Assembly: GCF_001307155.1 (NCBI RefSeq)
Contig: NZ_CP012830.1
Coordinates: 620,001 to 684,000, forward strand
DNA: 64,000 nucleotides
From: Pseudomonas fluorescens
GTDB lineage: Bacteria; Pseudomonadota; Gammaproteobacteria; Pseudomonadales; Pseudomonadaceae
Reading direction: 5' to 3'
Part shown: positions 32,371 through 43,119 of the stretch, piece by piece
Layout: each line of letters starts with the position of its first letter
Numbering within the stretch: position 1 is the first letter of the stretch
Notes under the pieces: generated by a model
The model's database searches: none
Seen by the model: the letters and a program-made list of their open reading frames with translations, nothing else
Told to the model about the DNA's origin: nothing
Translations under genes and position numbers: made by a program

Positions 32371-32707
32371 ACAAATTACAGAAGCACTGAGAAACCCGAC
32401 CAAGCACATTGACAGCCCTGCAAATTCATGCAAGAGCAAAAGACAGTGAACCGATCTATGTTGCAAATTGCGGGCCTATTATTCGCAAACCCTTCTAATC
32501 CGGCAAGCGCAGCGTTGTGTCTTATTTTTTAGGTGGTCTAGAGAGGCCCTGGAATGGGGCTTGGCGTTTCCCAATGCCTCGAAAGCGGGCGTGCGGTTAC
32601 ACATTTAGTTACTTGAAGGGTGGCGGGTAACAGTGGGAAGACTCCTACGAAAGAAGCCGATAAATATTGGTTGCTGATTACACCGTTGTTGATGTGGTGC
32701 CCGACAG

Positions 32708-32805
32708 ACCGCCATCGCGGGCAAGCCTTGCTCCTACAGGCTTGAGTCGATCAAAAAGTTGCGAACGACACCAATTTGCAGGCGCAAGGCTTGCCCGCGA
32801 AGAGG
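32708..32805. repeat. REP elements between aotJ and acs
   Basis: GCGGGCAAGCCTTGCTCCTA and, about 60 bp on, GCAAGGCTTGCCCGCG in inverted orientation. Confidence 0.8.
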
Positions 32806-32845
32806 CCCGCACAGCCACCGACGATCCCAATCCGATCACCACAAA

Positions 32846-32880
32846 AAAGCCCCGCCAGGCTCAACACCGGGCGGGGCTTT
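32846..32880 (-). terminator. acs terminator
   Basis: Stem AAAGCCCCGCC/GGCGGGGCTTT, 11 bp, with a T-run on the minus strand. Confidence 0.9.
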
Positions 32881-32900
32881 CGATGACTCAAGAACGGCTG

Positions 32901-34856
<1,956 letters not shown>

Positions 34857-35272
34857 CTTTCTTACCTCGGTGGAATAGTTGTTTTTGTATGGCCCTGTTG
34901 TAGCCCGGGGCGGGCCTATAGAACCATTCGACGATGGTAGTAACAAGCCCCTACTAAACGTCGTGCTTACCGAGCGAACCGCTCAGACACCGCGGTTTCA
35001 TTGGCTTTCAGCCATTTCGAGAAAGCCGGCCCTGAAGCATACGAGGTCGTTTTTAAGGGATTGTTACAGGATATGCCAAAAGTCTTTATCAAAAGCACAC
35101 CTATATGCGTGCAACTCGGGCGCCTAAAATCAGCCTCGCCAACACGGCAAACGTGATTAACCCAGTTGCAGCCCCCACGAAGGCAGTTAATCCAACACTT
35201 AGTTATCAAGTTCCACACGCAACCCCAAAAAGGTTGCGTGACCCCACTCGACCTTAGAAAGGTAAAATTGAA
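34857..35272. other. Divergent promoter region of acsA and the DUF2790 gene
   Basis: No coding sequence. A perfect 9-bp hairpin, CACGCAACC/GGTTGCGTG with loop CCAAAAA (35216-35240), sits 32 bp before the DUF2790 start, probably in its leader. Confidence 0.5.
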
Positions 35273-35536
35273 ATGAAAGCTTTATTGGTTCTGGCCCTCA
35301 GCAGTCTGTGCGCAACCGCCATGGCAGACGAGATCCCGACTGATGTTGCCAGCAACACCGTACCGGTAGAGGAATACACTTATTCGACTCACCTGGACAT
35401 CGCCAAAGTTATCTCCATGAGCGAAGTACCCAGCGTTTGCGAAGTTGTACCGGCCCGCATGGAATATGAAGACTCGAAAGGTCAACGGCATATTCTGCGC
35501 TACAGCGTAATGGGTAACGGCTGCTCTAACGGCTGA
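35273..35536 (+). CDS. Small secreted DUF2790 protein
   Basis: 87 residues. Signal peptide MKALLVLALSSLCATAMA, then a DUF2790 domain with two cysteines (PSVCEVVP and GNGCSNG) that could form a disulfide, and EYEDSKGQRHILRYSVMG. Pseudomonas genomes hold several such proteins, often in stress or metal-responsive loci; molecular role unknown. RBS AGAAAGG is visible upstream. A GCCCGAC/GTCGGGC hairpin at 35581-35598 may end the transcript. Confidence 0.8.
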   Translation: MKALLVLALSSLCATAMADEIPTDVASNTVPVEEYTYSTHLDIAKVISMSEVPSVCEVVPARMEYEDSKGQRHILRYSVMGNGCSNG

Positions 35537-35634
35537 TCATCAACGCTGAGGTTTGGCTTGCTGCCGAACCCGACATCACCGCCCGACCTTCGTCGGGCGT
35601 CGTTGTGTCTGGGGATACAGAAATCCGAACCAAA

Positions 35635-35650
35635 ACACTACATGTAGTGT
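35635..35650. promoter_or_regulatory. Candidate NrdR box
   Basis: ACACTACATGTAGTGT is a perfect 16-bp palindrome close to the NrdR consensus (ACAC-W-ATAT-W-GTGT type). NrdR represses ribonucleotide reductase genes when (d)ATP is high. Only one box is clear, and it lies about 550 bp before nrdB, so the assignment is tentative. Confidence 0.5.
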
Positions 35651-35944
35651 AAAAAGCTGTTTTTGGTTGTTTTTTGAACAGATCATCCGATCAACAAATG
35701 CCACCCGAAACTGCACACAATCGCCCCTCGAAAAACACCCCATCTCCCCTGCAAGTCCCATCCCATCGGGCTTGCGGCGTTTTGACAGCAAACACCGACG
35801 TCATCAGCGCTGCCGAGTCGCCAAAAAACGCTAAAAAAAATCTTCATCGGCCAAAGCCCTGTAAACCCTTGCTCCGCCTTGATTACGCGCCCTGCCGAGG
35901 GTTCTCTGAGCCACTTCGTCGCACCACAAGCGTGAAAAAACACC

Positions 35945-35950
35945 TATAAT
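35945..35950 (+). promoter_or_regulatory. Probable nrdB promoter -10 box
   Basis: Consensus TATAAT followed by a G+C-rich start region. The -35 element is weak. Predicted leader of about 245 nt. Confidence 0.5.
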
Positions 35951-36200
35951 GCGCCCGTAAATCGGGCCTGCAACATCCCCTTACAGGAGGATGCAGGACG
36001 CTGAGGCCACCGCAGGAGCTGACGACGTTATCTCCGCCCTTAGCGACTTCAGGACACCCGTACACATTTCTGTTTTTTGCCTGCGTACTGCTGCAACAAA
36101 CGATTCCTTTTAGAGACAACGCGGCCAGCGGGCCGTGTGAAAAACCGACCATCAGTGTTTTCACACGGGCGACTGGCCCTCACGCAGGAGACGACACGTC

Positions 36201-37448
36201 ATGCTGAGCTGGGACGAATTCGACAAAGAAGACGGCGAAGTTGTCGCCAAAGGCGCCAATGCTGGCCACGCTACTGAAGCCAACATGGACCGCCTCGACA
36301 GCGCCGGTGGTGCCGCAGCCCTTGAAGCTCGCGCCGTAACCGCCACCGACTCGGCTGCGATCGTTCGCGCCAAGGCCGCCCTCGACAAACTCGACGTCGC
36401 CGAAGGCCTGGCCGAACTCGAAGGCGCTTCTGCCCGCGTAGCGGTCGACGAAAAGCGCATGATCAACTGCCGCGCCGACCTCAACCAACTTGTCCCGTTC
36501 AAATACGACTGGGCCTGGCAGAAGTACCTGGACGGCTGCGCAAACCACTGGATGCCGCAAGAAGTCAACATGACCGCCGACATCGCCCTCTGGAAAAACC
36601 CGGAAGGCCTGACCGACGACGAGCGCCGCATCGTGATGCGCAACCTCGGCTTCTTCTCCACCGCCGACTCCCTGGTTGCCAACAACCTGGTACTGGCCGT
36701 GTACCGCCTGATCACCAACCCGGAATGCCGCCAGTACATCCTGCGCCAGGCGTTCGAAGAGGCGATCCACACCCACGCCTACCAGTACTGCATCGAATCG
36801 TTGGCCATGGATGAAGGCGAGATCTTCAACATGTACCACGAGATCCCATCGGTCGCGAAAAAAGCCACCTGGGGCCTGAAATACACCCGTTCGATCTCCG
36901 ATCCGAAGTTCGAAACCGGCACCGTCGAAACCGACAAAGAACTGCTGCGCAACCTGATCGCCTACTACTGCGTTCTGGAAGGCATCTTCTTCTACTGCGG
37001 CTTCACCCAGATCCTCTCCATGGGCCGCCGCAACAAAATGACCGGCGTCGCCGAGCAGTTCCAGTACATCCTGCGCGACGAATCCATGCACCTGAACTTC
37101 GGCATCGACGTGATCAACCAGATCAAAATCGAAAACCCACACCTGTGGGATGCTGAAATGAAGGAAGAAGCTTCGCAGATGATTCTGCAGGGCACTCAGC
37201 TGGAGATCGAATACGCTCGTGACACCATGCCTCGCGGCGTGCTGGGCATGAACGCGGCGATGATGGAGGACTACCTGAAGTTCATCGCTAACCGTCGTTT
37301 GTCGCAGATTGGTTTGAAAGAAGAGTATCCAGGGACGACTAACCCGTTCCCTTGGATGAGCGAGATCATGGACTTGAAGAAAGAGAAGAATTTCTTTGAG
37401 ACAAGAGTGATTGAGTATCAGACTGGTGGGGCGTTGAGCTGGGATTGA
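36201..37448 (+). CDS. nrdB: Ribonucleoside-diphosphate reductase beta subunit, class Ia
   Basis: 415 residues with the Pseudomonas-type N-terminal extension ([14 protein letters not shown]). Di-iron ligands lie in the helices around [37 protein letters not shown] and [11 protein letters not shown]; the radical tyrosine is in HAYQY or nearby helices. It makes dNTP precursors with NrdA. nrdA, normally directly upstream, is not in the window. GGAG lies before the start (GCAGGAGACGACACGTC). Followed by a good terminator. Confidence 0.96.
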   Translation: MLSWDEFDKEDGEVVAKGANAGHATEANMDRLDSAGGAAALEARAVTATDSAAIVRAKAALDKLDVAEGLAELEGASARVAVDEKRMINCRADLNQLVPFKYDWAWQKYLDGCANHWMPQEVNMTADIALWKNPEGLTDDERRIVMRNLGFFSTADSLVANNLVLAVYRLITNPECRQYILRQAFEEAIHTHAYQYCIESLAMDEGEIFNMYHEIPSVAKKATWGLKYTRSISDPKFETGTVETDKELLRNLIAYYCVLEGIFFYCGFTQILSMGRRNKMTGVAEQFQYILRDESMHLNFGIDVINQIKIENPHLWDAEMKEEASQMILQGTQLEIEYARDTMPRGVLGMNAAMMEDYLKFIANRRLSQIGLKEEYPGTTNPFPWMSEIMDLKKEKNFFETRVIEYQTGGALSWD

Positions 37449-37505
37449 TTTCTGGCGCTTGCCGCGATTTGCCGTTGCGTATCTAAACCGGTAGATCGAA
37501 AAACC

Positions 37506-37534
37506 AAAAAGCCCTGATTTGATCAGGGCTTTTT
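37506..37534 (+). terminator. nrdB terminator
   Basis: AAAAAGCCCTGAT/ATCAGGGCTTTTT, 13-bp arms and a T-run. Confidence 0.92.
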
Positions 37535-37796
37535 ATTGCCTGCAGAAAACACTTAATTCCTACACAAAGTAGGGAGCATGCCGCATGGATGCTCAGCGAT
37601 AGCACTTCTAAACTCCATGACAGGTGCCTAAGAAACACCCAACGTAGAAAGCAAGCCCATCACACAGACTTGAAAATGATAGCCCCTGGGTGCTCGTCAT
37701 TTGATATCGGTGGAAGGCCTAGCTCGTTGGGATTTCTTAAGCCCGCTCTACGTTGGGTTCTGGCCCTGCCCAATTCATACGTAGAGGTCACGGAAT
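37535..37796. other. Intergenic, nothing recognised
   Basis: Small frames are present but none has a credible start or family. Holds the presumed promoter of the Bro-N gene. Confidence 0.35.
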
Positions 37797-38345
37797 ATGA
37801 CGACTCGAGTCTTACCCCATGTTTTTCCCTCGTTAACAGATGACGTAGCGGAGCCCATCACCTCCACCCTCTTCACCCGCCACAACATCCACCTCCATGC
37901 CCTGCTCTTGGAAAACCAAACCTGGTTTTACGCACGCGATATTGGGCGGTTGATGGGCAAATACCTGGACGAACGCATGTCCCGAAAGCTCGATGCGGAT
38001 CAACGGCGAATGCTGCTTGTGCAAGCCCATGGCACTGCAGAAGAGCGGTTGATGCTCAGTGAGTCCGGTGTGTATGCGTTGCTGGTCTATCACTATTGCC
38101 CGGAGTACCGTTCGCTACGCGAATGGCTGACCCATCAGGTGGTGCCGACGTTAAGGGATGCGCGGCCGTTGCGGGCGGTGGAGCGGCCGACGTTAAGCGT
38201 GTTGGATTGGCCGCAGATGCAGTTGAGTCTGTTGCATTGGCAGGATGAACCGTGGATTCGGTTGCGGGATATGCCTTGCATCCTACTGACTCAGCAGCAA
38301 ACGTCTTGGTGGCGGAAGGCTTCGCGGGTGTTCAAAGTTTTTTAG
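37797..38345 (+). CDS. Bro-N domain (phage antirepressor-like) protein
   Basis: 182 residues. Residues about 20-120 match the Bro-N fold: TLFTRHNIHLHALLLENQTWFYARDIGRLMGKY, then LSESGVYALLVYHYCPEYRSLREWLTHQVVPTLRD. Bro-N domains bind DNA and are common in phage antirepressors and in chromosomal genes derived from them. The remaining 60 residues are not recognised. Single gene after nrdB; likely a domesticated phage gene rather than part of a prophage, since no other phage gene is near. Confidence 0.8.
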   Translation: MTTRVLPHVFPSLTDDVAEPITSTLFTRHNIHLHALLLENQTWFYARDIGRLMGKYLDERMSRKLDADQRRMLLVQAHGTAEERLMLSESGVYALLVYHYCPEYRSLREWLTHQVVPTLRDARPLRAVERPTLSVLDWPQMQLSLLHWQDEPWIRLRDMPCILLTQQQTSWWRKASRVFKVF

Positions 38346-38480
38346 TCGACCATCGACGTGATGCTTGTGGGATTTCCTTAGTCAATTTGAGAGTTACTTC
38401 GGATCATGCCGTAGGAAATTTCGTAGACGCCGTAATGGCCACTCAGTATTGTCCGAGGGTTTTCAACCCTCGGCGATTGT

Positions 38481-39200
38481 ATGGACACTGGAAAGAAACA
38501 ACCTGGTTGGACTGACGAGGAGCTAACAGCCTCGGTCGATGCCTACCTTAAAATTCTCGCACTCGAAGATGATGGGCAAACCATCAACAAATCGCTCGAA
38601 CACCAAATTTTGCAGAACGGTGCACTGATCAACCGCAGTACCAAAGCCGTTGATTATCGGCTGCAGAACATATCGTTTTTGTTTGTTGAGCTTGGCCTGA
38701 AACCTACTAATTGCTACCCATCCAAGCCAAATATCGGCTCAGGGATTGCCGCACGCGTTGAAAAGATTCTTGCTTCAAAAGGCTTAATCAACCTCGATGA
38801 CTATTTGCCTACAGCTGACGAAGAGACCCTGAACCGTCGTACTGCAAAGCTTCGAGAACAAAACCTCATAGGCGAGCCAGAAGGCATTGAGAAGCCAAAA
38901 AAGATGGTGAGCACTACCACCTCGTATGCGCGCTCCCCTCGGATAAAAGCGTGGATTTTGGATAACGCAAAAGGCATTTGTGAAGGCTGCGACCAGCCAG
39001 GGCCATTCGTACAGACAGACGGAACTCGCTTTCTTGAAGTCCACCATGTAAAGCATTTGGCCAATCGAGGATCGGATCGTCGGAGTAATGCCGTTGCTCT
39101 TTGCCCTAATTGCCATAAGCGTTGCCACCACTCCGCCGAGAAGGATGACTTCACCTCGATGCTGTACGACAAAGTGAATCGGTTAAAGCGGGAGGACTGA
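38481..39200 (+). CDS. HNH endonuclease
   Basis: 239 residues. The N-terminal ~100 residues are helical and unclassified (TDEELTASVDAYLKILALEDDG ...). The C-terminal HNH nuclease has a CxxC pair (CEGCDQPG), the metal-binding LEVHHVKHLANRGSDRRSNAVALCPNCHKRCHH, and a second CxxC. This type (McrA-like HNH with a DNA-recognition N domain) occurs in restriction and phage-defence settings. Lower G+C than its neighbours and a weak RBS suggest transfer. It lies 135 bp after the Bro-N gene. Confidence 0.85.
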   Translation: MDTGKKQPGWTDEELTASVDAYLKILALEDDGQTINKSLEHQILQNGALINRSTKAVDYRLQNISFLFVELGLKPTNCYPSKPNIGSGIAARVEKILASKGLINLDDYLPTADEETLNRRTAKLREQNLIGEPEGIEKPKKMVSTTTSYARSPRIKAWILDNAKGICEGCDQPGPFVQTDGTRFLEVHHVKHLANRGSDRRSNAVALCPNCHKRCHHSAEKDDFTSMLYDKVNRLKRED

Positions 39201-39578
39201 TCCAAGTAACTGGGCTAAACACTATCCGTGGCGAGGGAGCTTGCTCCCGTTCGACTACGTAGTAGTCGCCAACCGAATAACGCGCTATGCCTGACGCACC
39301 GCGTTTTCCTGTTTTAGGGTCGCTGCGCGCCCCAGCGGGAGCAAGCTCCCTCGCCACAAATCGGTGCTTAGGTTGGTAACTGAGTTGAATGGAACTCCGC
39401 CCAGTCAGGCTTCCATAGGTTTAGTGCAGTGATGAAAACAGTGAGTGCAGTCCGCGAAGCAGCCCTGAATCCAAATATCGCGGACGTTCAGGTAGAACGC
39501 ATTTGCAGGTTTTGCGGCTGCTACGCAGCCGAACGGGGGCAAGCCCCCTCGCCACAGTAGTGCTCACCAGATTCAGCG
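39201..39578. repeat. REP-rich intergenic region
   Basis: A large inverted pair GTGGCGAGGGAGCTTGCTCC / GGAGCAAGCTCCCTCGCCAC spans 39228-39357, and a further single copy of the GGGGGCAAGCCCCCTCGCCAC type lies at about 39535-39556. No gene. These are a different REP family from those at 15.1 and 56.5 kb. Confidence 0.8.
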
Positions 39579-42500
39579 TCACTTTCCAAGCCCACTAATC
39601 TTCCACGGGCACACCGCTTCCCTCACCCCGCTCGGCCCGACGATCTCTGGTGTCTGCCCCAGCGACCTCGCGCTCAGCACTTTGCCCACCTGCTCTATCA
39701 ACTTATCAAACCCCAACGTCACATTTTCCTGCTGCAGTTTGCGCAGTTGCTCGACCACGGCGTAGGTGAAGGCGCCGTAGCTGGTGGAGCCCACCTCATA
39801 CTCGTTGGCTTTTTCGTTTTCTCGGGCGGCGTAGAGCATCAGCGGCATGTAGGGGCCGTGGTGGCCGTAGAGTTTGCCTTGGCGTTGCAGTTGGGCTTTT
39901 TTCTCGGGGCGTAGGCCGGTGGCGGCGCCTTGGGTGCTGCGGGTGCGGGTGAGTGCGCGGGAGGTGTGGTCGTGTTCGCTGAAGTCGCGGCCGTCGCTGT
40001 CGGCGGCGTATACCCGGCGGTCCCAGTCGCCGGCGTAGGGGTCCCAGCGCAGCATGCGGTGTCGGATGTCGCTGGGTGGGGTGATGCCGCGTACACGGCC
40101 GTTGCCGCGGGTCATGCCGCCGGCGTAGCAGCAGTCGAACATGACGGTCAGTTTGGCGCCGTGGCCGTTCGGGTCGAATGGCAGGTGGCTGTAGAACTGG
40201 CGGAACAGTTTGTCGGTGAAGTGGGTGTTTTCGTCGTCCCAGTCGAAGTCGTAGAGCACAAGGGTTTCGTCCATGCGGTCGGCTTCGCCGCTGCTGCTGT
40301 AGGCCGGCAGTTGGGTGCCGTGGCCGGAATAGAACAGCACGCGTTCATCGCCGGCGCGGGCGCCTTCTACCAGCCATTCGAGGCGCTCGACGAAGTTCGC
40401 CCGCGTCGCTCGGGCGTCGTGCAGCAAACGGATGTCGCCGGCGTCGTAGCCGCTTTCCTGGAGCATGCGGCTGATCAGGTAGGTGTCGTTGATGCAGCCG
40501 TCGAGGCGTGCGCCCGGTTCGGGGTAATCGTTGATGCCGACCACCAGGGCGCGGCGTTTGCGTTGGCCGCTGCGGGACAGGAATGCCGGCACTTCCAGAG
40601 CGCTTGCCGCCACCACATCGCGAGCCAGTTGTGGCCAGAGGCCGGTCTGGCTGGTGGCGGACGACAAGTAGGCTTGCGCTGCGTGATTAAGGTCGAGCAG
40701 GTCATCACGCAGCGGCACGCTGAACTCGGTTTGCAGGTCGACCCGCGCCGAGTCTGGCGAGGTGATCGGCCGGGTCAGCAAACCGTCGTTGGGGTTGTAG
40801 AGGTGGAACCAGCGACGAATGCCTCGGCCGTTTTCACTCAGGCGCATGACCCGCCCGCCCCAGACTTCGCGCATCACCAATGGCAGCGCGATGGGCGAGC
40901 CGAAGCTGACGAATACCCGGCCATCGACGAGTTTCAGCGCCGAACCTTTCTTGGCCACCGAACGGCGCAAGGCGTCGTAACCGATCAGGCTGCCCAGCCC
41001 TTGGGCGAAGATGATCTGCGGGTTGAACGCGTCGATTTTTTCCAGCAGATGTTGGGTCAGTGCGGTGCGCAATTCGGCGTCTTCGATCCACTGCACGATG
41101 GCGCCGACGGTGGTGCGCAGCATCTGATTGACCGGCAGGCCCCAACTGCCGAAATCCTCGTCGGCCTTGCCCCTGGCGTCGTCCCGCAACATGGCCAGGC
41201 CGCGGGTGATCTGGGCGAAGTCCGGTCCTTCCTTGAGTTGATCATCGAAGGGCAGAAAGTCGATGTCCTGGTCGTCGATAACGCGACCGTTCTGCGCCAG
41301 TTGGCTACGGATCAGCGTGCGCCATTGTTCCTGCCAGTTCGCGTCGGTACTGCCCTGCCCATTGGCGGGCGGCGTGAATCCCACACCCGGCAGGCACAGG
41401 ACTCGCAGTTGCGCGGGCACAACAGCCGGCGCCGCCCCTGCTTGCAAGGTTTTGACGGCGGGCGCACCAACGGCAGCCACCGTTTGACCGTGGGCGGTGG
41501 CCATCAAATCCTGCAGGCGCCGCAGTTTCGCTTCCAGGCTGTCGGCACTGGGCGCGGCGGACGTGAGGGCAGCCTGGCCGGGCTCAGCCAGTGCACGGGT
41601 GCGGCTGTCGAGGAAACTGCTGACGCCTTGAGCGCTGTTTTTCCAGATCTGCTCCGGATCCAGGCCGTCGAGGTAACCGGTGGCGCTGTCCACCACCTGC
41701 CGGCTTTGGGTCGCCAGTTGGGACTCGATCAAGGGCAGCCCGGCGCGGCTTGGCACGGCGGTGGCTGCCAGTTTCGGCGCAGGTGCAGTGCTTGCGGCTG
41801 TGCGCCAGATCGGCGCGTTGCCGAAGTGCTGGGCCACGACCACCCTTGCACCCAGGGCGCTGCGCGGCAGTTGGAAATGATCGCAAAGAAAGGCCAGCAA
41901 ACTGGTGTGATCGTAATGTTGCGCCTGGAGGTTGTCAGTCCACGGAATCAGACCCGGATTGAGCCAAGGTGAAGCGAGGATCGCCGGTACGCGGATGCCC
42001 AGCCGAGTGAAGGGATTGGGCCAGTCAACATCAACCGTCGACCCCGTCGCCACGCAAGTCGGCGGCACCACATGATCATGGAAGCCGCCATGCTCGTCGT
42101 ACAGCAGCACGAACAGGGTCTTGTTCCAGACATTGGTGTTGGCCGACAAGGCATTGAACACCTCACCGACAAACTGATCGCCAAAGCGCAGGTCTTCCGG
42201 TGGATGATGCGACACGTTGGGCCCGAGCTTGCCATTGAGCAGGCCATAGCTCGGCTCGATCCAGGACAGTTCGGGAAGCTTGTTACCAGCGACATCCGAC
42301 TTGAAGTCGTCGATGCTCATGTGTTGCAAACCACCTTTGACCAGCGCCGCCAGCGGGATGGCACCGTCGGAGTAAATTCGCACATCGTGGCCTTTGTCGC
42401 GCAGCAGCGAAAAAATGCTGTCGCCGCCAAACTGTGCAATCAGGCTTTTGATCCCGGCCAGCACGGTGCCCGTGGAGGGCATCAGCAAGTGGCCGTTGCA

Positions 42501-43085
42501 ACTGCCGAGCATGGCGAAAAAACGGTTCGGCCAGGTCGGGCCCGGCACCGAGGCAAACCAGCGGTCGCACACGGTGAAATTGCGCGCCAGCCCCTGGATT
42601 GCCGGCAGTGGATCGGCGGCGGGCGTGGAGCCAAACGGGATGTAGTTCATCGCCCGCTGGGCCATGGATTGCGAGTAAGTTTTGTACACTTTCAGATCGT
42701 TGCGCGCCTTGTCGTAGGCGTCCTGCGCAAAGCCATCGAGCTTGGGTGCAGTCAGGCTGGTCTTGAGTGATACATCCAGTTGCTTCACCACATCGACGAA
42801 CTCGTGACCGAGGTCGAAACCTTCGCTGTCCTTGGCCGGTAGCGCCGGTGGCGAAGGCGCGGGCGGCGCCCACAGGGCGAAGTAGCCCGCTGTTTCCGCC
42901 GTTTGAGTGATCACCGCCATGTTGCCACTGGCGTCCGTCAGCGGGTTGGTGCTGGGCGCTTTAGGGTTGATGCCGTCGCACGCAGGGTTGATGCTGGTGT
43001 AATCCCCCAGCAGATGATCGAACGAGCGGTTTTCCATCATCAGCACAACGACGTGCTTGATCTCGTCGGGCCATTTGTTCGCCAT
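39579..43085 (-). CDS. Phosphoesterase / alpha-beta hydrolase-like / caspase triple-domain protein
   Basis: 1168 residues with GGGAG before the ATG. Residues 1-430: phosphoesterase of the phospholipase C/AcpA family (HVVVLMMENRSFDHLLGDY with metal ligands E18, N19; SWIEPSYG; LLYDEHGGFHDHVVPP). Residues 430-540: a helical, Ala-rich linker. Residues about 560-835: alpha/beta-hydrolase-like, but the nucleophile elbow reads AQGLGS where GHSLGS is expected, so the serine is glycine (G696). Residues about 845-1168: caspase (peptidase C14) with RRALVVGINDYP, catalytic His922 in YSGHGTQ and Cys986 in FDCCYAGG. No signal peptide. Upstream by 34 bp is a membrane protein gene, likely the same operon. 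Domain make-up suggests a membrane-linked effector, perhaps for cell-death type defence; this is inference. Confidence 0.85.
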   Translation of the reverse strand: MANKWPDEIKHVVVLMMENRSFDHLLGDYTSINPACDGINPKAPSTNPLTDASGNMAVITQTAETAGYFALWAPPAPSPPALPAKDSEGFDLGHEFVDVVKQLDVSLKTSLTAPKLDGFAQDAYDKARNDLKVYKTYSQSMAQRAMNYIPFGSTPAADPLPAIQGLARNFTVCDRWFASVPGPTWPNRFFAMLGSCNGHLLMPSTGTVLAGIKSLIAQFGGDSIFSLLRDKGHDVRIYSDGAIPLAALVKGGLQHMSIDDFKSDVAGNKLPELSWIEPSYGLLNGKLGPNVSHHPPEDLRFGDQFVGEVFNALSANTNVWNKTLFVLLYDEHGGFHDHVVPPTCVATGSTVDVDWPNPFTRLGIRVPAILASPWLNPGLIPWTDNLQAQHYDHTSLLAFLCDHFQLPRSALGARVVVAQHFGNAPIWRTAASTAPAPKLAATAVPSRAGLPLIESQLATQSRQVVDSATGYLDGLDPEQIWKNSAQGVSSFLDSRTRALAEPGQAALTSAAPSADSLEAKLRRLQDLMATAHGQTVAAVGAPAVKTLQAGAAPAVVPAQLRVLCLPGVGFTPPANGQGSTDANWQEQWRTLIRSQLAQNGRVIDDQDIDFLPFDDQLKEGPDFAQITRGLAMLRDDARGKADEDFGSWGLPVNQMLRTTVGAIVQWIEDAELRTALTQHLLEKIDAFNPQIIFAQGLGSLIGYDALRRSVAKKGSALKLVDGRVFVSFGSPIALPLVMREVWGGRVMRLSENGRGIRRWFHLYNPNDGLLTRPITSPDSARVDLQTEFSVPLRDDLLDLNHAAQAYLSSATSQTGLWPQLARDVVAASALEVPAFLSRSGQRKRRALVVGINDYPEPGARLDGCINDTYLISRMLQESGYDAGDIRLLHDARATRANFVERLEWLVEGARAGDERVLFYSGHGTQLPAYSSSGEADRMDETLVLYDFDWDDENTHFTDKLFRQFYSHLPFDPNGHGAKLTVMFDCCYAGGMTRGNGRVRGITPPSDIRHRMLRWDPYAGDWDRRVYAADSDGRDFSEHDHTSRALTRTRSTQGAATGLRPEKKAQLQRQGKLYGHHGPYMPLMLYAARENEKANEYEVGSTSYGAFTYAVVEQLRKLQQENVTLGFDKLIEQVGKVLSARSLGQTPEIVGPSGVREAVCPWKISGLGK

Positions 43086-43119
43086 GCTGCTCTCCCTGAG
43101 TTGATGTGCCCGATCGCGC

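Larger units (their letters stand above)
32175..32900. other. aotJ promoter region and acs downstream region
   Basis: No gene. The right-hand part of the aotJ leader has an ArgR-type half-site. The middle is A+T-richer with no recognisable feature. The left side of acs carries REP sequences and the acs terminator. Confidence 0.5.
35537..36200 (+). promoter_or_regulatory. Long nrdB upstream region
   Basis: 664 bp without a credible gene. It has a terminator-like hairpin (35581-35598), an NrdR-box-like palindrome (35635-35650) and a strong TATAAT (35945-35950) about 250 bp before nrdB. Downstream of it GGCCAGCGGGCC and repeated GTGTGAAAA/TTTTCACAC (36136-36167) can pair in the leader. Confidence 0.5.

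Noticed and set aside
37589..37843. 84-codon frame before the Bro-N gene
   Set aside because: Overlaps the start of the Bro-N gene, has no RBS and no family.
39930..41972. 680-codon frame antisense to the caspase fusion
   Set aside because: Shadow frame. The sense frame carries intact catalytic motifs.
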